From: Trifolium pratense
Lineage: Eukaryota; Streptophyta; Magnoliopsida; Fabales; Fabaceae
Direction: 5' to 3'
Assembly (NCBI RefSeq): GCF_020283565.1
Contig: NC_060065.1
Coordinates: 28,694,409-28,758,408 of the forward strand
DNA length: 64,000 bases
Translations under genes and position numbers: made by a program
In this document: one piece after another, positions 11,193 to 23,839 of the stretch
Position numbering within the stretch: position 1 is the stretch's first letter
Layout of the letters: every line of letters begins with the position of its first letter
The notes under the pieces: model-generated
What the model saw: only the letters and a program-made list of their open reading frames with translations
Told to the model about the DNA's origin: nothing
Database searches by the model: none

Positions 11193-11793
11193 CTACCTCC
11201 GTTCCTTAATATAAGACCATCTCCAATGGTGGGTACTTATTTTTTTAAGTACTAGTACCTATTATGTACCCACATTGAGCAAAACACAAAGAGTACTTAA
11301 TAGGTACTGGTTCTACAATAAGAAGTGGTACATATTTTGTTTTTGTTGATCCCATTTATAATTATGTATATTGGTGGAATGTGTTATTGGTGGAACCCAT
11401 TTAAAACTTTTTAAGAGATATTGGGTTGAAGGAATTGAGTATTTATTAGGTACTATTATTAAAAAATTATAAATGAGTGATGTGTACACGTGATGTCCAA
11501 TTAAGTACTCAAAAATGAATATCTTCATCGTGGATGCTCTAAGTCCCATTTGCAATTTTTCATGCTTATTAAGAAAAGTCGGTAGTGTAATAAATGTATA
11601 TTTTTTGGGCATTACAATTACTATATTGTCTTTTGTGAAAAGATGTATTTGTAGTTAACTTTACGTATTTCAATGCAAAATAGGGTTATGTTTGAAAACG
11701 TAATAATAAATGTGTCTAGGGAATTGAAAAATGACTTATATTTAGGGACAAATTTTTTCTTTAAAGGGTGCTTATAATTATAGACGAAGGAAG
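11193..11793. mobile_element. Stowaway-like MITE split by another MITE
   Basis: The ends CTACCTCCGTTCCTTAATAT and GACGAAGGAAG are flanked by TA (11191-11192 and 11794-11795), as expected for Tc1/mariner-type Stowaway elements. The element is interrupted near its left end by the insertion at 11215-11539. Confidence 0.6.
11215..11539. mobile_element. Nested PIF/Harbinger MITE
   Basis: The 325 bp insertion starts GACCATCTCCAATGG and ends GTGGATGCTC, and is flanked by TAA on both sides (11212-11214 and 11540-11542). AAGTACT motifs recur near both ends. It interrupts the Stowaway-like element and is therefore younger. Confidence 0.65.
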
Positions 11794-11799
11794 TAACAT

Positions 11800-12582
11800 G
11801 TATACGTAGGTACCTTAATATTATTTTGAAATTTGTGCATTATACATTTTAAATATTAAATTCTTTTATATTATTAAATGCAAATTTATAATTTTATATA
11901 CGTTAACACGTGTCTTTAAAACACCTGTTAACATGACCATTTCTTTAAATATTAAAATTAACAATTAACAATCTTAAGTTTTTGTTCATCGACGATCACA
12001 CAAACCTTAACCGTGTAAATGTATGAAGTCAATAATGACACAAATTTGAATACGAGTATATGAACGAATATTTAACCACTCCAAAAAAAAAATTAGAGTT
12101 TTCAAACTACAAATGATCCAACTTTTTTATTCTTGTCTAGTAAAATAACGACTAAAATTTCATTTTTTTTTAAGTGAACAAATACAATTTTTAGAGTTGA
12201 GATCCTCTCCATTTCTTATGTTTTCCATTTCTTCCATTACCAAAGTTTTTAAATATTTTGGGATGTATAAATGACATTTGGACCCACTTAATATCACATT
12301 TTTACATTTATATTACCAAAAAATGGAGAGATTCTAACTCCAATTTTTAAAATTCAAACTCCAATTATACATATAGATTAATTATTAGATGCAATATCTT
12401 TGCAGATGAGCTGTGCTCATGGACAAATGATCCAATCCCTTGATTAAACCTTTAATCCAATAGACAATAGTTATTACTGCCAAATTAAAAATCCTTTGCT
12501 CCAATCATTTAGAATCCCAAGACCAGTAACATTAAGAAATCTGATCTGATTTCATTTCATGGAAGAAGAACCATTAATCTGT
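11800..12582. other. Intergenic, no gene seen
   Basis: AT-rich sequence upstream of the ANL2-like gene. No transcript-like structure is recognised. Confidence 0.4.
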
Positions 12583-12710
12583 CCACATGAGCTTAGTTCA
12601 ATTGGTAAAGCACATCACATATTATATGCGGAGATCGGAGTTCGAACACCAGACATCCCACTTATCCACCTTAAGATGGATTTTCTAGCCATTAGACAAA
12701 CTAGAAAAAA
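12583..12710 (+). repeat. SINE family A copy (tRNA-derived)
   Basis: The unit has an A-box (GCTTAGTTCAATTGGTAAAG) and a B-box (GAGTTCGAACACC), then CCACTTATCCACCTTAAG and GATTTTCTAGCCATTAGAC, and ends in an A-rich tail. A near-complete relative is at 45818-45949. It lies about 1 kb upstream of the ANL2-like start codon. Confidence 0.75.
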
Positions 12711-13177
12711 CCACTGATCTCCATGGATCAAATCTGAACCCTAACAATGTGTAAAGTACTCTATCATTATAACTTGGTTTACTTTTTCATATACCCCCTC
12801 ACAAAAAGTAATCAAAAAGTCACATATCAAATTTCACCGTCATTCACAGGCTTTATAGAGATATAGAGATAATACAGTTCAAACAAAAAACAGATCAATG
12901 ACAGTGCAAAGAGTCAACCGACCCTTTTTGGATCTATCTATTTGTAAGGCTTCAATGAGTCCACATGTTTACGTTTTATCTTCAACCTCTTTCTTTCTCT
13001 CTCTCCAAAATAGTATAACCATTTCTTTGTCCTAAACAAATCCAAACCCTTTTCTCTAAATAATAAAAAAAAGTACTTTTTCTTTTTTTCCTTTGAAAAA
13101 CACCATATAACAGTAGTCAAGCATCAAAGCATGCAAGAAATGATAAAAAAACACTTCTAGGGTTCTTATTTCTTTTT

Positions 13178-13188
13178 CTTATATAACC
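13178..13188 (+). promoter_or_regulatory. Candidate TATA box of the ANL2-like gene
   Basis: CTTATATAACC lies about 440 bp before the start codon. It is followed by a long purine/pyrimidine-biased leader with GAGAGA and CTCTCT runs, typical of a plant 5' UTR. The transcription start itself cannot be placed from sequence alone. Confidence 0.45.
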
Positions 13189-13620
13189 CAAAATTTCACT
13201 AGATTCATTATTTCAAGCCAACCCTGAAGTTCTTCTGAGTGTCACAGTGTTACTCTCTCAAAAGGGTCACTAAAGAGAGAGAGACTGAGAACGAAGAGCA
13301 AAAAAAAACTTGCCTTTTTTCTCTTTCTTTCTCTCCAAAAAAAAAAATTGTCATAAAAAAAGACAGCATTTTTTTCTCTCCTTTGTTAGAGAGAAACTTT
13401 TGAGACATTGGAGTTTCACATTTCACCCTTTGTCTCCACAATCTCCCTGTCTTTTCATTTTTTTTGCTACAAAGTTCAGTACTTTTTGATGATTCAATGA
13501 TACCCTTTTGGTGAATAATAAGAAAGAGAGAGAAAGAAAGAGATTAAGGGGTTGAAAAAGTTTTGAACTTTTTGACTTTTGGTGATTTTTTATTGAAGAA
13601 ACAAAAAAGGGGGTGATTTG

Positions 13621-16600
13621 ATGAGTTTTGGGGGTTTTGTAGAAAACAATTCAGGTGGTGGTGGTGGAGGTGTGAGAAACAACAACATAGGAGAAATTTC
13701 TTACAGCAACGAAAGAATGCCATTTGGTTCTTTCTCTCAACCTCGTCTTGTTACAACTCCTGCTTTGGCTAAATCTATGTTCAACTCTCCTGGATTATCA
13801 CTTGCACTTGTGAGTTAGATCCTCTTGTTTTGTTTTTGTGTTCTTAGTATCCTTAAAATTTTGTTAGTACTTTTGTTGTGTTTTTTTTTTTTATGACCCT
13901 TTTGATTTGTTTGATGAAAAAATATGTAGCAAACGAATATTGATGGACAAGAAGATGTGAATAGATCAATGCATGAAAATTTTGAGCAAAATGGTTTGAG
14001 AAGAAGTAGAGAAGAAGAACAAAGTAGATCTGGTAGTGATAACTTGGATGGTGTTTCTGGTGATGAACAAGATGCTGATGATAAACCACCTAGGAAAAAG
14101 AGATATCACCGACACACTCCTCAACAGATTCAAGAGCTTGAAGCGTATTTTTCTTCTTCCACTTTTTGTGTTTTTGTTTTTTTTTTAAGGTTTATTTAGA
14201 TTTTACTAATGATGTTTTTCTTTTCTGTTCTTTTTCAAATGATGTTTTAGTTTGTTTAAGGAGTGTCCTCACCCAGATGAGAAGCAAAGATTGGAACTTA
14301 GCAAAAGACTTTGTTTGGAAACTAGACAGGTTAAGTTTTGGTTCCAAAATCGAAGAACACAAATGAAGGTATGTGACAACAAAAGTCATTTTCATTTTTC
14401 ACATGTTTTTTTTGACATGGTTATATTTGTTATATTTCTTTTTGAGGTTTTTGTTGTTTTAAGCTTTTTTTGTTACTAACTTTTTGTTTGTACAATTGTA
14501 CTATAGACTCAATTGGAAAGGCATGAGAACAATTTGCTTAGGCAAGAGAATGATAAGCTAAGAGCTGAAAATATGTCTATAAGGGATGCAATGAGGAATC
14601 CTATATGTTCAAATTGCGGTGGTCCGGCTATGATCGGTGAAATTTCACTTGAGGAACAACATCTTCGAATCGAGAATGCAAGGTTGAAGGATGAGCTAGA
14701 TAGAGTTTGTGCACTTGCTGGAAAGTTTTTAGGCCGTCCAATTTCTTCATTACCGAACTCGAGTTTAGAGCTTGGTGTTGGTGGAAATAACAACAATGGT
14801 TTTAATGTGATGAACAATGTTTCATCAACATTACCTGATTTTAGTGCTGGAATGTCTAATAATCCGTTGGCCATTGTGTCTCCTTCGACTAGACAAACCC
14901 CTTTGGTCGGTGGATTTGATAGATCGGTCGAAAGGTCTATGTTTCTTGAACTTGCTTTGACTGCTATGGATGAGTTGGTTAAGATGGCACAAACTAGTGA
15001 GCCTCTCTGGATTAGGAGTATAGAAGGGGGAAGGGAAATTTTGAACCATGAGGAATATATGAGAACTTTCACTCCTTGCATTGGTTTGAAGCCCAATGGT
15101 TTTGTCTCCGAGGCCTCTAGAGAGACCGGTACGGTCATTATCAATAGCTTGGCCCTTGTCGAGACTCTTATGGACTCGGTGAGTTTCGAAATTTGCAATT
15201 CACTTTTCTCAAGTGGTTAAATTAATTAATGTCATCGATGTAGCCTCAATTGGTCACACAAATATAAAAAACTTCGATATTGTGGTCCTGATTGCGGTCA
15301 CAGAACTTTTTCTTGAACATTGTGGTGTGTATAAAAATTTGCAAATTGTTTTAGTTTTTGATGAGTATGATGGTTTTACATTTGCTTACCTTTTATCTTG
15401 AAGTACTTTTCTTATTCTATTCTTAGTAGAACTAAAATTATGTAGCTGACTTTAGTTCTTTTGTTTCGACAGAATCGATGGATAGAGATGTTTCCTTGCA
15501 TCATTGCAAGAGGCTCAACAAATGAAGTGATAGCAAATGGAATACATGGAACTAGAAATGGTGCACTTCAACTAGTAAGTCAAAGTTGTCATGTATTTTA
15601 CCGTTTTGCGTAATATCAGCTAGTGTAGCGGAATTTGAACAAACTACTATTTCACACAATCCACAATCCACAATCGACAACACTGATATTTTTATACATT
15701 AGCTCTAGCCTATGAAGCCTGGACTCGGACACGGACACACCCTATTTTTGCCGTGTCATAGCTTCACAGGCTCTAGCAAAATGGTTATAGTTTTGATGTT
15801 TTTGACCGTGTGAATAAAATTTGTGTTTTCAGATGCAAGCTGAACTTCATGTACTATCGCCTTTAGTTCCGGTTCGCGAGGTAAATTTCCTTAGGTTTTG
15901 CAAGCAGCATGCAGAAGGGGTTTGGGCTGTGGTTGATGTGTCCATAGATAGCATAAGAGAAACTTCTGGAGCTACAAGTTTTATGAACTGTAGGAAGCTT
16001 CCTTCTGGTTGTGTTGTGCAAGATATGCCCAATGGTTATTCCAAGGTAATTAATTACTCCCTCAGTCCGAAATCTTTAGTCTTTTTACCATTTTAGTTTT
16101 GTCCCAAAACTTTAGTCCTTTGAAAAAATCAATGCACTTTTAGTGATACTTTACCATTTGTACCCTTACTAAAGTTAAAATATTAATTAAATATATTTTC
16201 TCTTTCTTAATAAAGTAAGGCTAAAAATGACTTTACTTATTGTTTTTTATCATTTCTTAATCTCCGTGTAAAACTCCAAAAGGACTAAAGTTTTGGGACG
16301 GAGGGGTTAAATTTCAAAAATGTTCTTTTTCTTGTTATTAGTGTGTTTTTGATGGTTTTTATAATCCCTACATTTCATGTTTTTTAGTTTCCACATCTTT
16401 TTGTGGATAGTAAAAAATGATTTTTACATTCCTCCATACGTTGTGTTCTGGACTTATTTTATTTTGGGGGGAGTTAGAGTTAATATTTACCATGCAACTA
16501 TACTATAGTATATATCACTTACTTTCATGTCTTCCTTAAATTTATTTTAATTTGCCAAGTGGATTTTTTTTTTTATTCTAAAATCCACTATGATTATAGT

Positions 16601-19600
16601 CTTCACTCCTCAATAAAGTATAAACATGAAGGTAACCTCACAATTTAGATCTGCTATGAGACTAATCTAAGTCGACTATGTTCAAATAGTTAATTTAGTC
16701 ATCGAATATGTCTTCCATTATAAAAATTGTTGTAACACATTTGCTAACTAAAATGGCTCTTTTAATTATAGTGCCATTAATAATAGGATTATAGGAATAG
16801 GATCAAGAGAGTGTACTTGAAAATAATCAATAATCAAGTGAAGTGAAGCAAAACACAAGGGCAAGGAATCAAGGGGATTTTGCTTTTCAAAGCAATTAAT
16901 TAATTAAATAAGCTCATTGTTCAAAGTAACTTAGCTAGTCTAGTGACTATTCTGTCAATGATAATTCCCATACTATAAAATAATATTTTTCCCCTTTTCA
17001 AAGAATTTAGACAATTGCATTGCACCTGAGTAGGATGCTTCTCATTTGTCTCAATTAACAATAACAAATCCCAATCTTAATATTTTCAACAATTAATCAT
17101 TAAATAATAGTACCCCCCCATGTGATTAATCCATTATTTTAACCATAGAAGCCTCTATGACTTGAATTTCTGTACCTTGAACATATTAACTAAATTAGCA
17201 ATTTTTTCCTTGTAATCTTGTACATGCATTTTGATTCTATAAATAAATAATATATATGAGTTTCTATTCCAATCTTTTATTCTATATAAATATAGATTAA
17301 TTCCATGCAAACATTATTTAAGTCACGAGATTTGGATTTAGCATAGTTCTTGGCCTATTATCTCTAATGTGTTTGTTGTATATATAAAATAGTATACTCA
17401 TTTGAGTCAAACATAAGAGAGACTGGCTATTTTGTCTTTTTCTTATGAGTATTTGTTTAAGGTGTTTTAAATTGGTAAATCTTGATTCTCACATTTTCCA
17501 TTGCTCCTACAAATCTTGCTTGACTTTATCAATAGTACCCTATTTTATGTACATGGTCCATGAGAGATACTTCTTGTCCTTTCTATTGGGATGATCAATC
17601 TCTCATCACTCATCATATAAATTATCATATTACTATAGTTAGTAGTATATGGAAACTTAAATATGGAAACAAACATTATTCAAATTAAAACTTAAATAAA
17701 ATGTTATGTTAAGTTGTATATGAAAAATATGATTTCTATTTAATATATTAGAAAAATTAAAATTTATCAAGTTATATTTGAAATATATGATTTGCATAAT
17801 AAAAATTAATTAAGGTGCAAGTGTGACTTCATAGCTTTATATTATTTTGTGATCTATGTTGCTCCCTCTTTGGTCCTTAATATAAGAGAAAACTTTTTTG
17901 ATACTCAGTAACTAATGTATCTGGCCTATATATAGGTCAGATTTGCTTCATGTGGTCCTTAATATAAGAGAACTTTTTTGATACTGAATAAATAATGTAG
18001 CTGACTTGTATATAGGCCAAATACATTAGTTACTCAATGTATCTAAAAAGTAAGTTTTCTCTTATATTAAAGACTTCAGGTAGTAGTTAATAAAAATTAG
18101 TTAAGGTGAAAGTGTGACTTCATAGCTTTATATTTTTTTATGATCTATGTTAGTGCTATGTGACTATTTTTCATGTACATTTTTCTTCTATATATAAGTA
18201 GTAATTTTGCATTGATGAATTTACAGGTGACATGGGTGGAACATGCAGAGTATGAGGAAAATCAAGTACACCAGCTGTACAGACCATTGTTGAGCTCAGG
18301 TATGGGATTTGGCGCGGCACGTTGGGTCGCTACCCTACAACGCCAGTGTGAGTGCCTTGCCATATTAATGTCTTCCGCTGCACCTTCTCGAGACCACTCC
18401 GGTACTGCTCATAACAACTTTGCTACACATAAATATATTTTTTTTATGCTTGATTAGCACTAAATTGTAGCAAATTGGTTTTTTATGACTGTCTGGCAGC
18501 AATAACAGCGGGCGGAAGGCGAAGCATGCTCAAGCTAGCACAACGTATGACGAACAACTTCTGTGCAGGGGTATGTGCCTCAACAGTCCACAAGTGGAAC
18601 AAGCTTAGCCCTGGAAATGTGGACGAAGACGTGAGGGTGATGACACGGAAGAGCGTTGACGATCCTGGCGAGCCACCGGGGATTGTGTTGAGCGCAGCCA
18701 CGTCGGTTTGGCTCCCCGTTTCGCCTCAAAGACTATTCGATTTTCTGCGTGACGAGAGGCTCCGTAGTGAATGGGATATACTATCTAACGGTGGTCCCAT
18801 GCAAGAGATGGCTCATATTGCCAAAGGACAAGATCATGGAAACTGTGTTTCTCTTCTTCGTGCTAGTGTAAGTTTCTTTCTCTTTCTCTTTTTATATATC
18901 ATCAACATATATATGAAATAATGATAATAATAATAATAATGCTCTTCTCTTTAATAAATATTTATATAAGACACATTTTTTACTCAATGTTTATGTTTAT
19001 ACAACACATTAGGACTTAATAAAAAAATGGATTATTTTTTTTATTAATTAAAATTTTTATTTATTAAAATTTAAGTAGATTCTTGTTAATCATGATGATA
19101 TTCACATAAATGTTTTAGAGAAAAAATAATATACAATGATTTAAAGTTTTACACTGTCAATCAATTACAACCGTATTTTTTTGCTATGTCACCCAACTTT
19201 AACTCCATTTTTTTATATGACATGAAAAGTCAAACTCTTCTTATTATAAAACTCAATGTTTTAAGTGTACTTGTTGAAAGAGTGTAAAATAGTTCACAAA
19301 TATTCATAAGAGGTCTCTTTATTTAAATTTAAGTTAAATATTTAAGAGCTTTAAAATTATAAAAAATAATTAAAGACTGTAAAATTAGAAAATTGTGTAC
19401 TTTTCAAAATGAAGTTGTATGGTCCTTTTTAGTACTGTTAGTGCAACTATGCAAGTTGTGACAACGTTGAAATATGACAACTTTTTATGTATGGGACTTG
19501 CAAGTTGTTACAAAGTTGAAATGTCAATGAAACACTTGTTTGTCGTTAGTGTTTGTATTTTGAGAGGTTGAAAAGTTGAGAAGGACAAGGAAAGAAATTT

Positions 19601-20656
19601 CTAAGGAACAACGAGCACAAACTTTGATGATGAAATCAATAAGATAAGCTTTTTTATATGCATTACAAGTCAAAATACAGGACCCTTGTCACTTTACTAG
19701 TTTCTATTTCATGGTCCCTACATACATATACATTGCATTGTTTAATCAAATCACTTCTTTTATCTCTATTTTTTAAATAATTTTTTATACTATAATTGAT
19801 AATCTTATTTTAAGAAAAAGTTGTACTGTAGTAGTATCTTGGTTTGACTTAGCTCATCACATGGTAGGATTTAGTTGATTTAGTTTCAAGAAAATGACAA
19901 TTCATAATTTATCTTACCATAATAATATTTTTTTTTGTATTTTGCATTAATGTGTTTTTTTTTTATTAATATTCTTTTAGTCGTAGCCTATGTTTGGTAT
20001 CACTGAGGATCTATCAAAATCACCGTGTTCTATAATTTTTCAAAAGTTACGTTCCGTGGTTTTTACAAAATTATGTAAATTATCATGAGTCTGGTATAGT
20101 TTCAGCGATGCCAAACGTATACATAGTTTAACTAGTAAAATAGATATTATCAAGTTGAACCATTCACCTGAATTTATTTGGAATTTTATTGTGTATGAAT
20201 TTCAATACCAGTATTTATCACTTCATGTACGACTTAAAATTTGTTAATTTATGTTTTTTATTTATTTTGTAGGCGATGAATTCGAACCAGAGTAGCATGT
20301 TGATACTACAAGAAACATGCATAGACGAGGCAGGGTCGCTTGTAGTCTACGCACCAGTCGATATTCCAGCCATGCATGTTGTGATGAATGGTGGCGATTC
20401 AGCTTACGTGGCATTACTACCATCTGGGTTTGCCGTTGTCCCCGATGGACCTGGATCCCGTGGTTCCGAGAATGGGGACGCCACTGCAAACGGAGGTGAG
20501 GCACGAGTCAGCGGTTCGCTTTTAACCGTAGCGTTTCAAATCCTTGTGAATAGTCTTCCAACAGCAAAACTCACTGTCGAGTCAGTTGAAACGGTTAACA
20601 ATCTCATTTCTTGCACCGTTCAGAAAATCAAAGCTGCACTTCAATGTGAAAGTTAA
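13621..20656 (+). CDS. ANL2: HD-ZIP class IV homeodomain-START transcription factor (ANL2 type)
   Basis: A nuclear DNA-binding regulator of the HD-ZIP IV family, which controls epidermal (L1-layer) traits; Arabidopsis ANL2 affects anthocyanin in subepidermal tissue and root cell organisation. Nine exons join in frame with GT/AG introns: 13621-13809, 13930-14144, 14251-14368, 14507-15178, 15473-15574, 15833-16045, 18227-18401, 18500-18867 and 20273-20656, giving about 811 aa. Features seen: Gly-rich N-terminus ending [10 protein letters not shown]; acidic [19 protein letters not shown]; homeodomain about 118-175 ([12 protein letters not shown]...[13 protein letters not shown]); zipper-loop-zipper with [17 protein letters not shown] from about 318; HD-SAD C-terminus ending [15 protein letters not shown]2 is of similar length. 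ATG at 13621 is chosen because it starts the conserved MSFGGF. Introns 6 (2.2 kb) and 8 (1.4 kb) hold MITEs. No frameshift or lost core residue was seen. Assignment to ANL2 rather than HDG1 rests on overall resemblance. Confidence 0.93.
16057..16307. mobile_element. Stowaway-like MITE in ANL2 intron 6
   Basis: The ends CTCCCTCAGTCCGAAATCTT and TTTTGGGACGGAGGGG, with TA at the left flank, mark a Tc1/mariner-type MITE. The copy at 28099-28337 is closely similar throughout. It starts only 11 bp after the exon 6 donor boundary (16045/16046). Confidence 0.8.
17862..18084. mobile_element. MITE in ANL2 intron 6 flanked by 63 bp direct repeats
   Basis: The ends CTCCCTCTTTGGTCCTTAA and a complementary TTAAAGACTTCAGGTAG give short inverted termini. 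Inside, a GGTCCTTAATATAAGAGAA block is repeated about 84 bp apart. The sequence on either side is duplicated: AATAAAAATTA...GATCTATGTT occurs at 17798-17860 and at 18089-18151. Confidence 0.6.
19992..20116. mobile_element. Small MITE-like inverted repeat in ANL2 intron 8
   Basis: Ends GTTTGGTATCACTGA and TCAGCGATGCCAAAC are inverted matches with two differences. The block is 125 bp and non-coding. The target duplication is not clear. Confidence 0.45.
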
Positions 20657-21860
20657 GAGTCACGTGTGTTCATCACGTGACATTATTTCACTTTTTTTGT
20701 TATTATTATTATTATTAAAAATATTTTGTAGTGAAAAAACTTGTAATTGGTGGCGCGTGCGCGCGTTATTGGGGTGTGTTTGAGTCAAGAACGAACCATT
20801 CATGGGAAAAAAGTTCCTTGCATGGTGGTAAGGGTATCTAGAATTGTCGGATCGGGTCGGGTTAGGTTCCTTAACACAAGGCAAGGATTGTGGTTCGGGT
20901 ATTGACTCATGTTTGTTCTTCCCCTAGTCTGAAAAACATGAAAAGGAATAGTGGAATGAGAAAGTTTTATTGTTATTATTATTACAATTAATAAGGTTTT
21001 GTTAGTAGGTTTTTGTTGATAATACTAATATTTATCTAATTGTTATATTTATATTTAAATTAATTTAAATTTTAGCTTGCACGTTTATGTGTAGATATCT
21101 GCCATTTTTTAAAATTTAAGTTTTATTTGTTAATTTTTTTAATAGAATTATCTTTAGGAGATTTTTTTTTATTGTCAAGTAGCATTTTTGAAGTTACCTA
21201 TTAAAATTTTATTTATTTATCAATAGGAGGTTTTAAAAAAATGAGAAATAAGATGATGCTATTTTTTATAGAATGATTATTTTTTTTTACGCTTAAAACT
21301 AATTTTCAAATAAATGATTTTAATTATGGTAAGGCGAGTTATTTTGTCATATTTTAAAAATTTATGGTTTATTAACAATTTTTTTTTATAATTTAATTAA
21401 GAGTACCTGAATAATATTAAAGATTGAGTAGATATTCTATTAAGTTGACGCTCCTAAACACTTTCATCTTATGCTTCTCATAATCATATAGAACACCTTT
21501 TATAACTTAATATAAATGAGAAATTAGTCTTTGCAATTGTTTTTCTTTCGGTTGTATCTTATAGTATACTTAATTTTTTTTAAGATGCTCCTATGACATG
21601 AGTTAAAAAACTTATTAAGTTAAATAGTCTTGAAATTTATGTAATTTATTTTTTAAAATACAAAACATAGTTGTTCACAAATTTTATCTCAACCAATAAA
21701 AATGCTGAAATTATCATATCAGATTCCATGATCGGGATTCAAATTTTGACTTCTTGACTCATGTTTCTTTTTGTTTATCAACGAAGCCAAAAAAAAAAGA
21801 AAAAGAAATTAAAAAGAAAAACTATTCACGAAGAAAGAAAATTCCCATTGCGTCGTTTCT
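20657..21860. other. ANL2 3' region and intergenic DNA
   Basis: The ANL2-like 3' UTR begins after the TAA at 20654-20656. A (TTA)n run is at 20699-20716. AT-rich sequence follows with no further gene recognised. A single poly(A) site cannot be chosen with confidence. Confidence 0.4.
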
Positions 21861-21959
21861 AATAAAAAACATGAGTCAAGAAGCCGGCATCTAAGGAGGC
21901 TTCTAGTTTAGCAAAGAAAAACATTGGTTTGAGAGAGAAGCTAGCTCATATATGTCTTG

Positions 21960-22680
21960 AATCAACACAACATGAATATGATACTTAACTTAAGAACCTT
22001 TGATGAGGTTAACATGTACGGTGTAAAGAATCAAAGTAGCAGATACGTTCATCAATATTCATGTCTTAGGCCCTCAAGAGACCCTTGTAGATAGCATACA
22101 TACTACAATTCAGCGAGCAAAATGTCATATAGCCCTTGAATGAAGCTAGAGAAGTCTGCAAGATAGTGGCCAAATGTGTGTTTAATAATGCAGCAAAATC
22201 TAGAACGAATAGGAGGACTGAGACAACTTTTGTCCACATTAAGAATGTCACAAGAATAGTTATTATTGTTCCACTTGATATATCTATTAACTAACTCGTC
22301 TTTAGAAACGATGGAGAAGCAATTTATGAATGGTTTCGACTATAGCTCGGATGTTAAAGGAGACCCGACATAAGGACCAAGTCTCATTTGTTCAAGCACA
22401 TCAGGTTGCGTTGTCTACAAAACCACCAGATCACCAGCCGAGAAAGTGAGAGCCCGTGAACCTGTACACCAAACTTGAGCCAATCGCACACATCCATATT
22501 TGAGAAGAAATCCATATTTAAAACCAATGTGGTTTCATAGGCTACAATAAAACTCACAGTACCGAATGCAATGAAGGAATGATTCATCTTGGAAGCCACA
22601 ATGAGTACAAAGTGGCAGAAAGACTCATTTTGCGGTGGTTGAGTAAAGAGGGTGTAATCACAGAATCGTGATAAGTCTGC
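21960..22680 (-). pseudogene. LINE 3'-end remnant (RNase H-like RVT_3 domain)
   Basis: On the minus strand, short frames carry the signature of the RNase H-like domain at the end of plant L1-type LINE polyproteins. One frame reads CDILNVDKSC, IKHTFGHYLADFSSFIQG and then LYDILLAEL before a stop. A shifted frame continues YAIYKGLLRA and DMNIDERICYFDSLH. Upstream pieces WWFCRQRNLMCLN fit the linker before that domain. Stops and at least one frameshift show that it is dead. No reverse transcriptase is present here. Confidence 0.65.
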
Positions 22681-22778
22681 CTAAAGAAGAAATTACAATG
22701 ACTTATCATTTTATCTACATATAAAAAAATTTCTTTTCAATAAATGATTTGCATGACTAACTTTTGTTAGTTTTCACA

Positions 22779-22912
22779 ACCAATATCCGGTCCACTGGAT
22801 CGTAATCTGATATGGGATCAGTTATGTCTTCAAGTAATTTCAAACCCTCCAATCACAATTGCGAGAAATCAAAACCGTGATTCTTCCTACCAAATCCCTA
22901 CCTAACTAATTT
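22779..22912 (-). repeat. SINE family B copy
   Basis: Minus-strand copy. Read on the plus strand it runs AATATCCGGTCCACTGGATC...AACCGTGATTCTTCCTACC, the reverse complement of the family B unit with its B-box. Confidence 0.6.
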
Positions 22913-23487
22913 TAATTTATGATGATATATATAATCTTAAACGAGTACTCAGGGGTGGTGGAGGTTTTAGTAAATTCCTTTTGGGCATGATAATCTTGCG
23001 TTAGTCACGCGGTACATATTGAAACTGATGAATGTGAGAGGTATGGATGGATGGTTGTGATATGTCTGAAATGCATTTAATGAGCATTCAGAATTTGTTG
23101 GAAATATAGTTGGCATCATTTAATGCTCAAGTTGTGGAATTTTCTTCTTTTCATAAGGTGAACCAATAAGATTATGACATGAGTTTTTTTATGAGCATTA
23201 TTTGACAGTGAAACAAGGGTTGGGATTTTGTAAGATATTTGGCGTTTTTGCTGTAAGAAGGCTTGGTTTCATGTTCATATAAGTTGCCTATAAGTAATGA
23301 ATGATGATAATTGATAATGATAATGATGTGATACAATTGGAGGTTTATGCTGGATTTTTGTGTGTGTGTGTGTGACATAGCTTGTGTTGTGCACTTGTGC
23401 TCTATTCATTAGGGCCGATTCCGAGATTTTCGAGGTGCAGGGCAAATATTAAAAATGGACCTCTAATCATAATTTTTTTTAACATCA

Positions 23488-23839
23488 TGTTAAATATATT
23501 TGGATCTCATACCCAAAAGCTAGTTCAAAGGGTGAGGTTGTCCTCACATATTTATACACTTAACCGTCCGGGAACCTAAGCAATGTAGGACTTCAAACAA
23601 ACTCCAACAACACAACAACATATTCAACACCCACCCTCACGCCTAGCGTGGTCCTGGGTCAACCCATATTGCAGTCCTTAACCCGGCTCTGATACCATGT
23701 TAAATATGTTTGGATCTCATTTCCAAAAGCTAGCTCAAAGGGTGAGGTTGCCCTCACATATTTATACACTTAAGCGTCCGGGAACCTAAGCAATGTGAGA
23801 TTTCAAACAAACTCCAACAACACAATAACATATTCAACA
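23488..23839 (-). mobile_element. Complete TRIM retrotransposon
   Basis: A 352 bp miniature LTR retrotransposon on the minus strand. Two near-identical 142 bp LTRs (23488-23629 and 23698-23839) each begin TGTT and end AACA, and each contains TATAAATATGTGAGG. Between them are only 68 bp: a primer-binding site complementary to initiator Met-tRNA (minus-strand TGGTATCAGAGCC, at 23685-23697) and a purine tract GTGAGGGTGGG (23630-23640). A perfect 5 bp target duplication CATCA flanks it (23483-23487 and 23840-23844). It carries no gag or pol, so it depends on enzymes from other elements. Confidence 0.93.

Noticed and set aside
13853..14089. A minus-strand frame upstream of the homeodomain exon
   Set aside because: It overlaps intron 1 and exon 2 of the ANL2-like gene and has no domain.
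14509..15198. A 229-codon minus-strand reading frame
   Set aside because: It lies wholly opposite exon 4 of the ANL2-like gene, which has clear homeodomain-family protein and splice sites. The minus frame has no recognisable domain.
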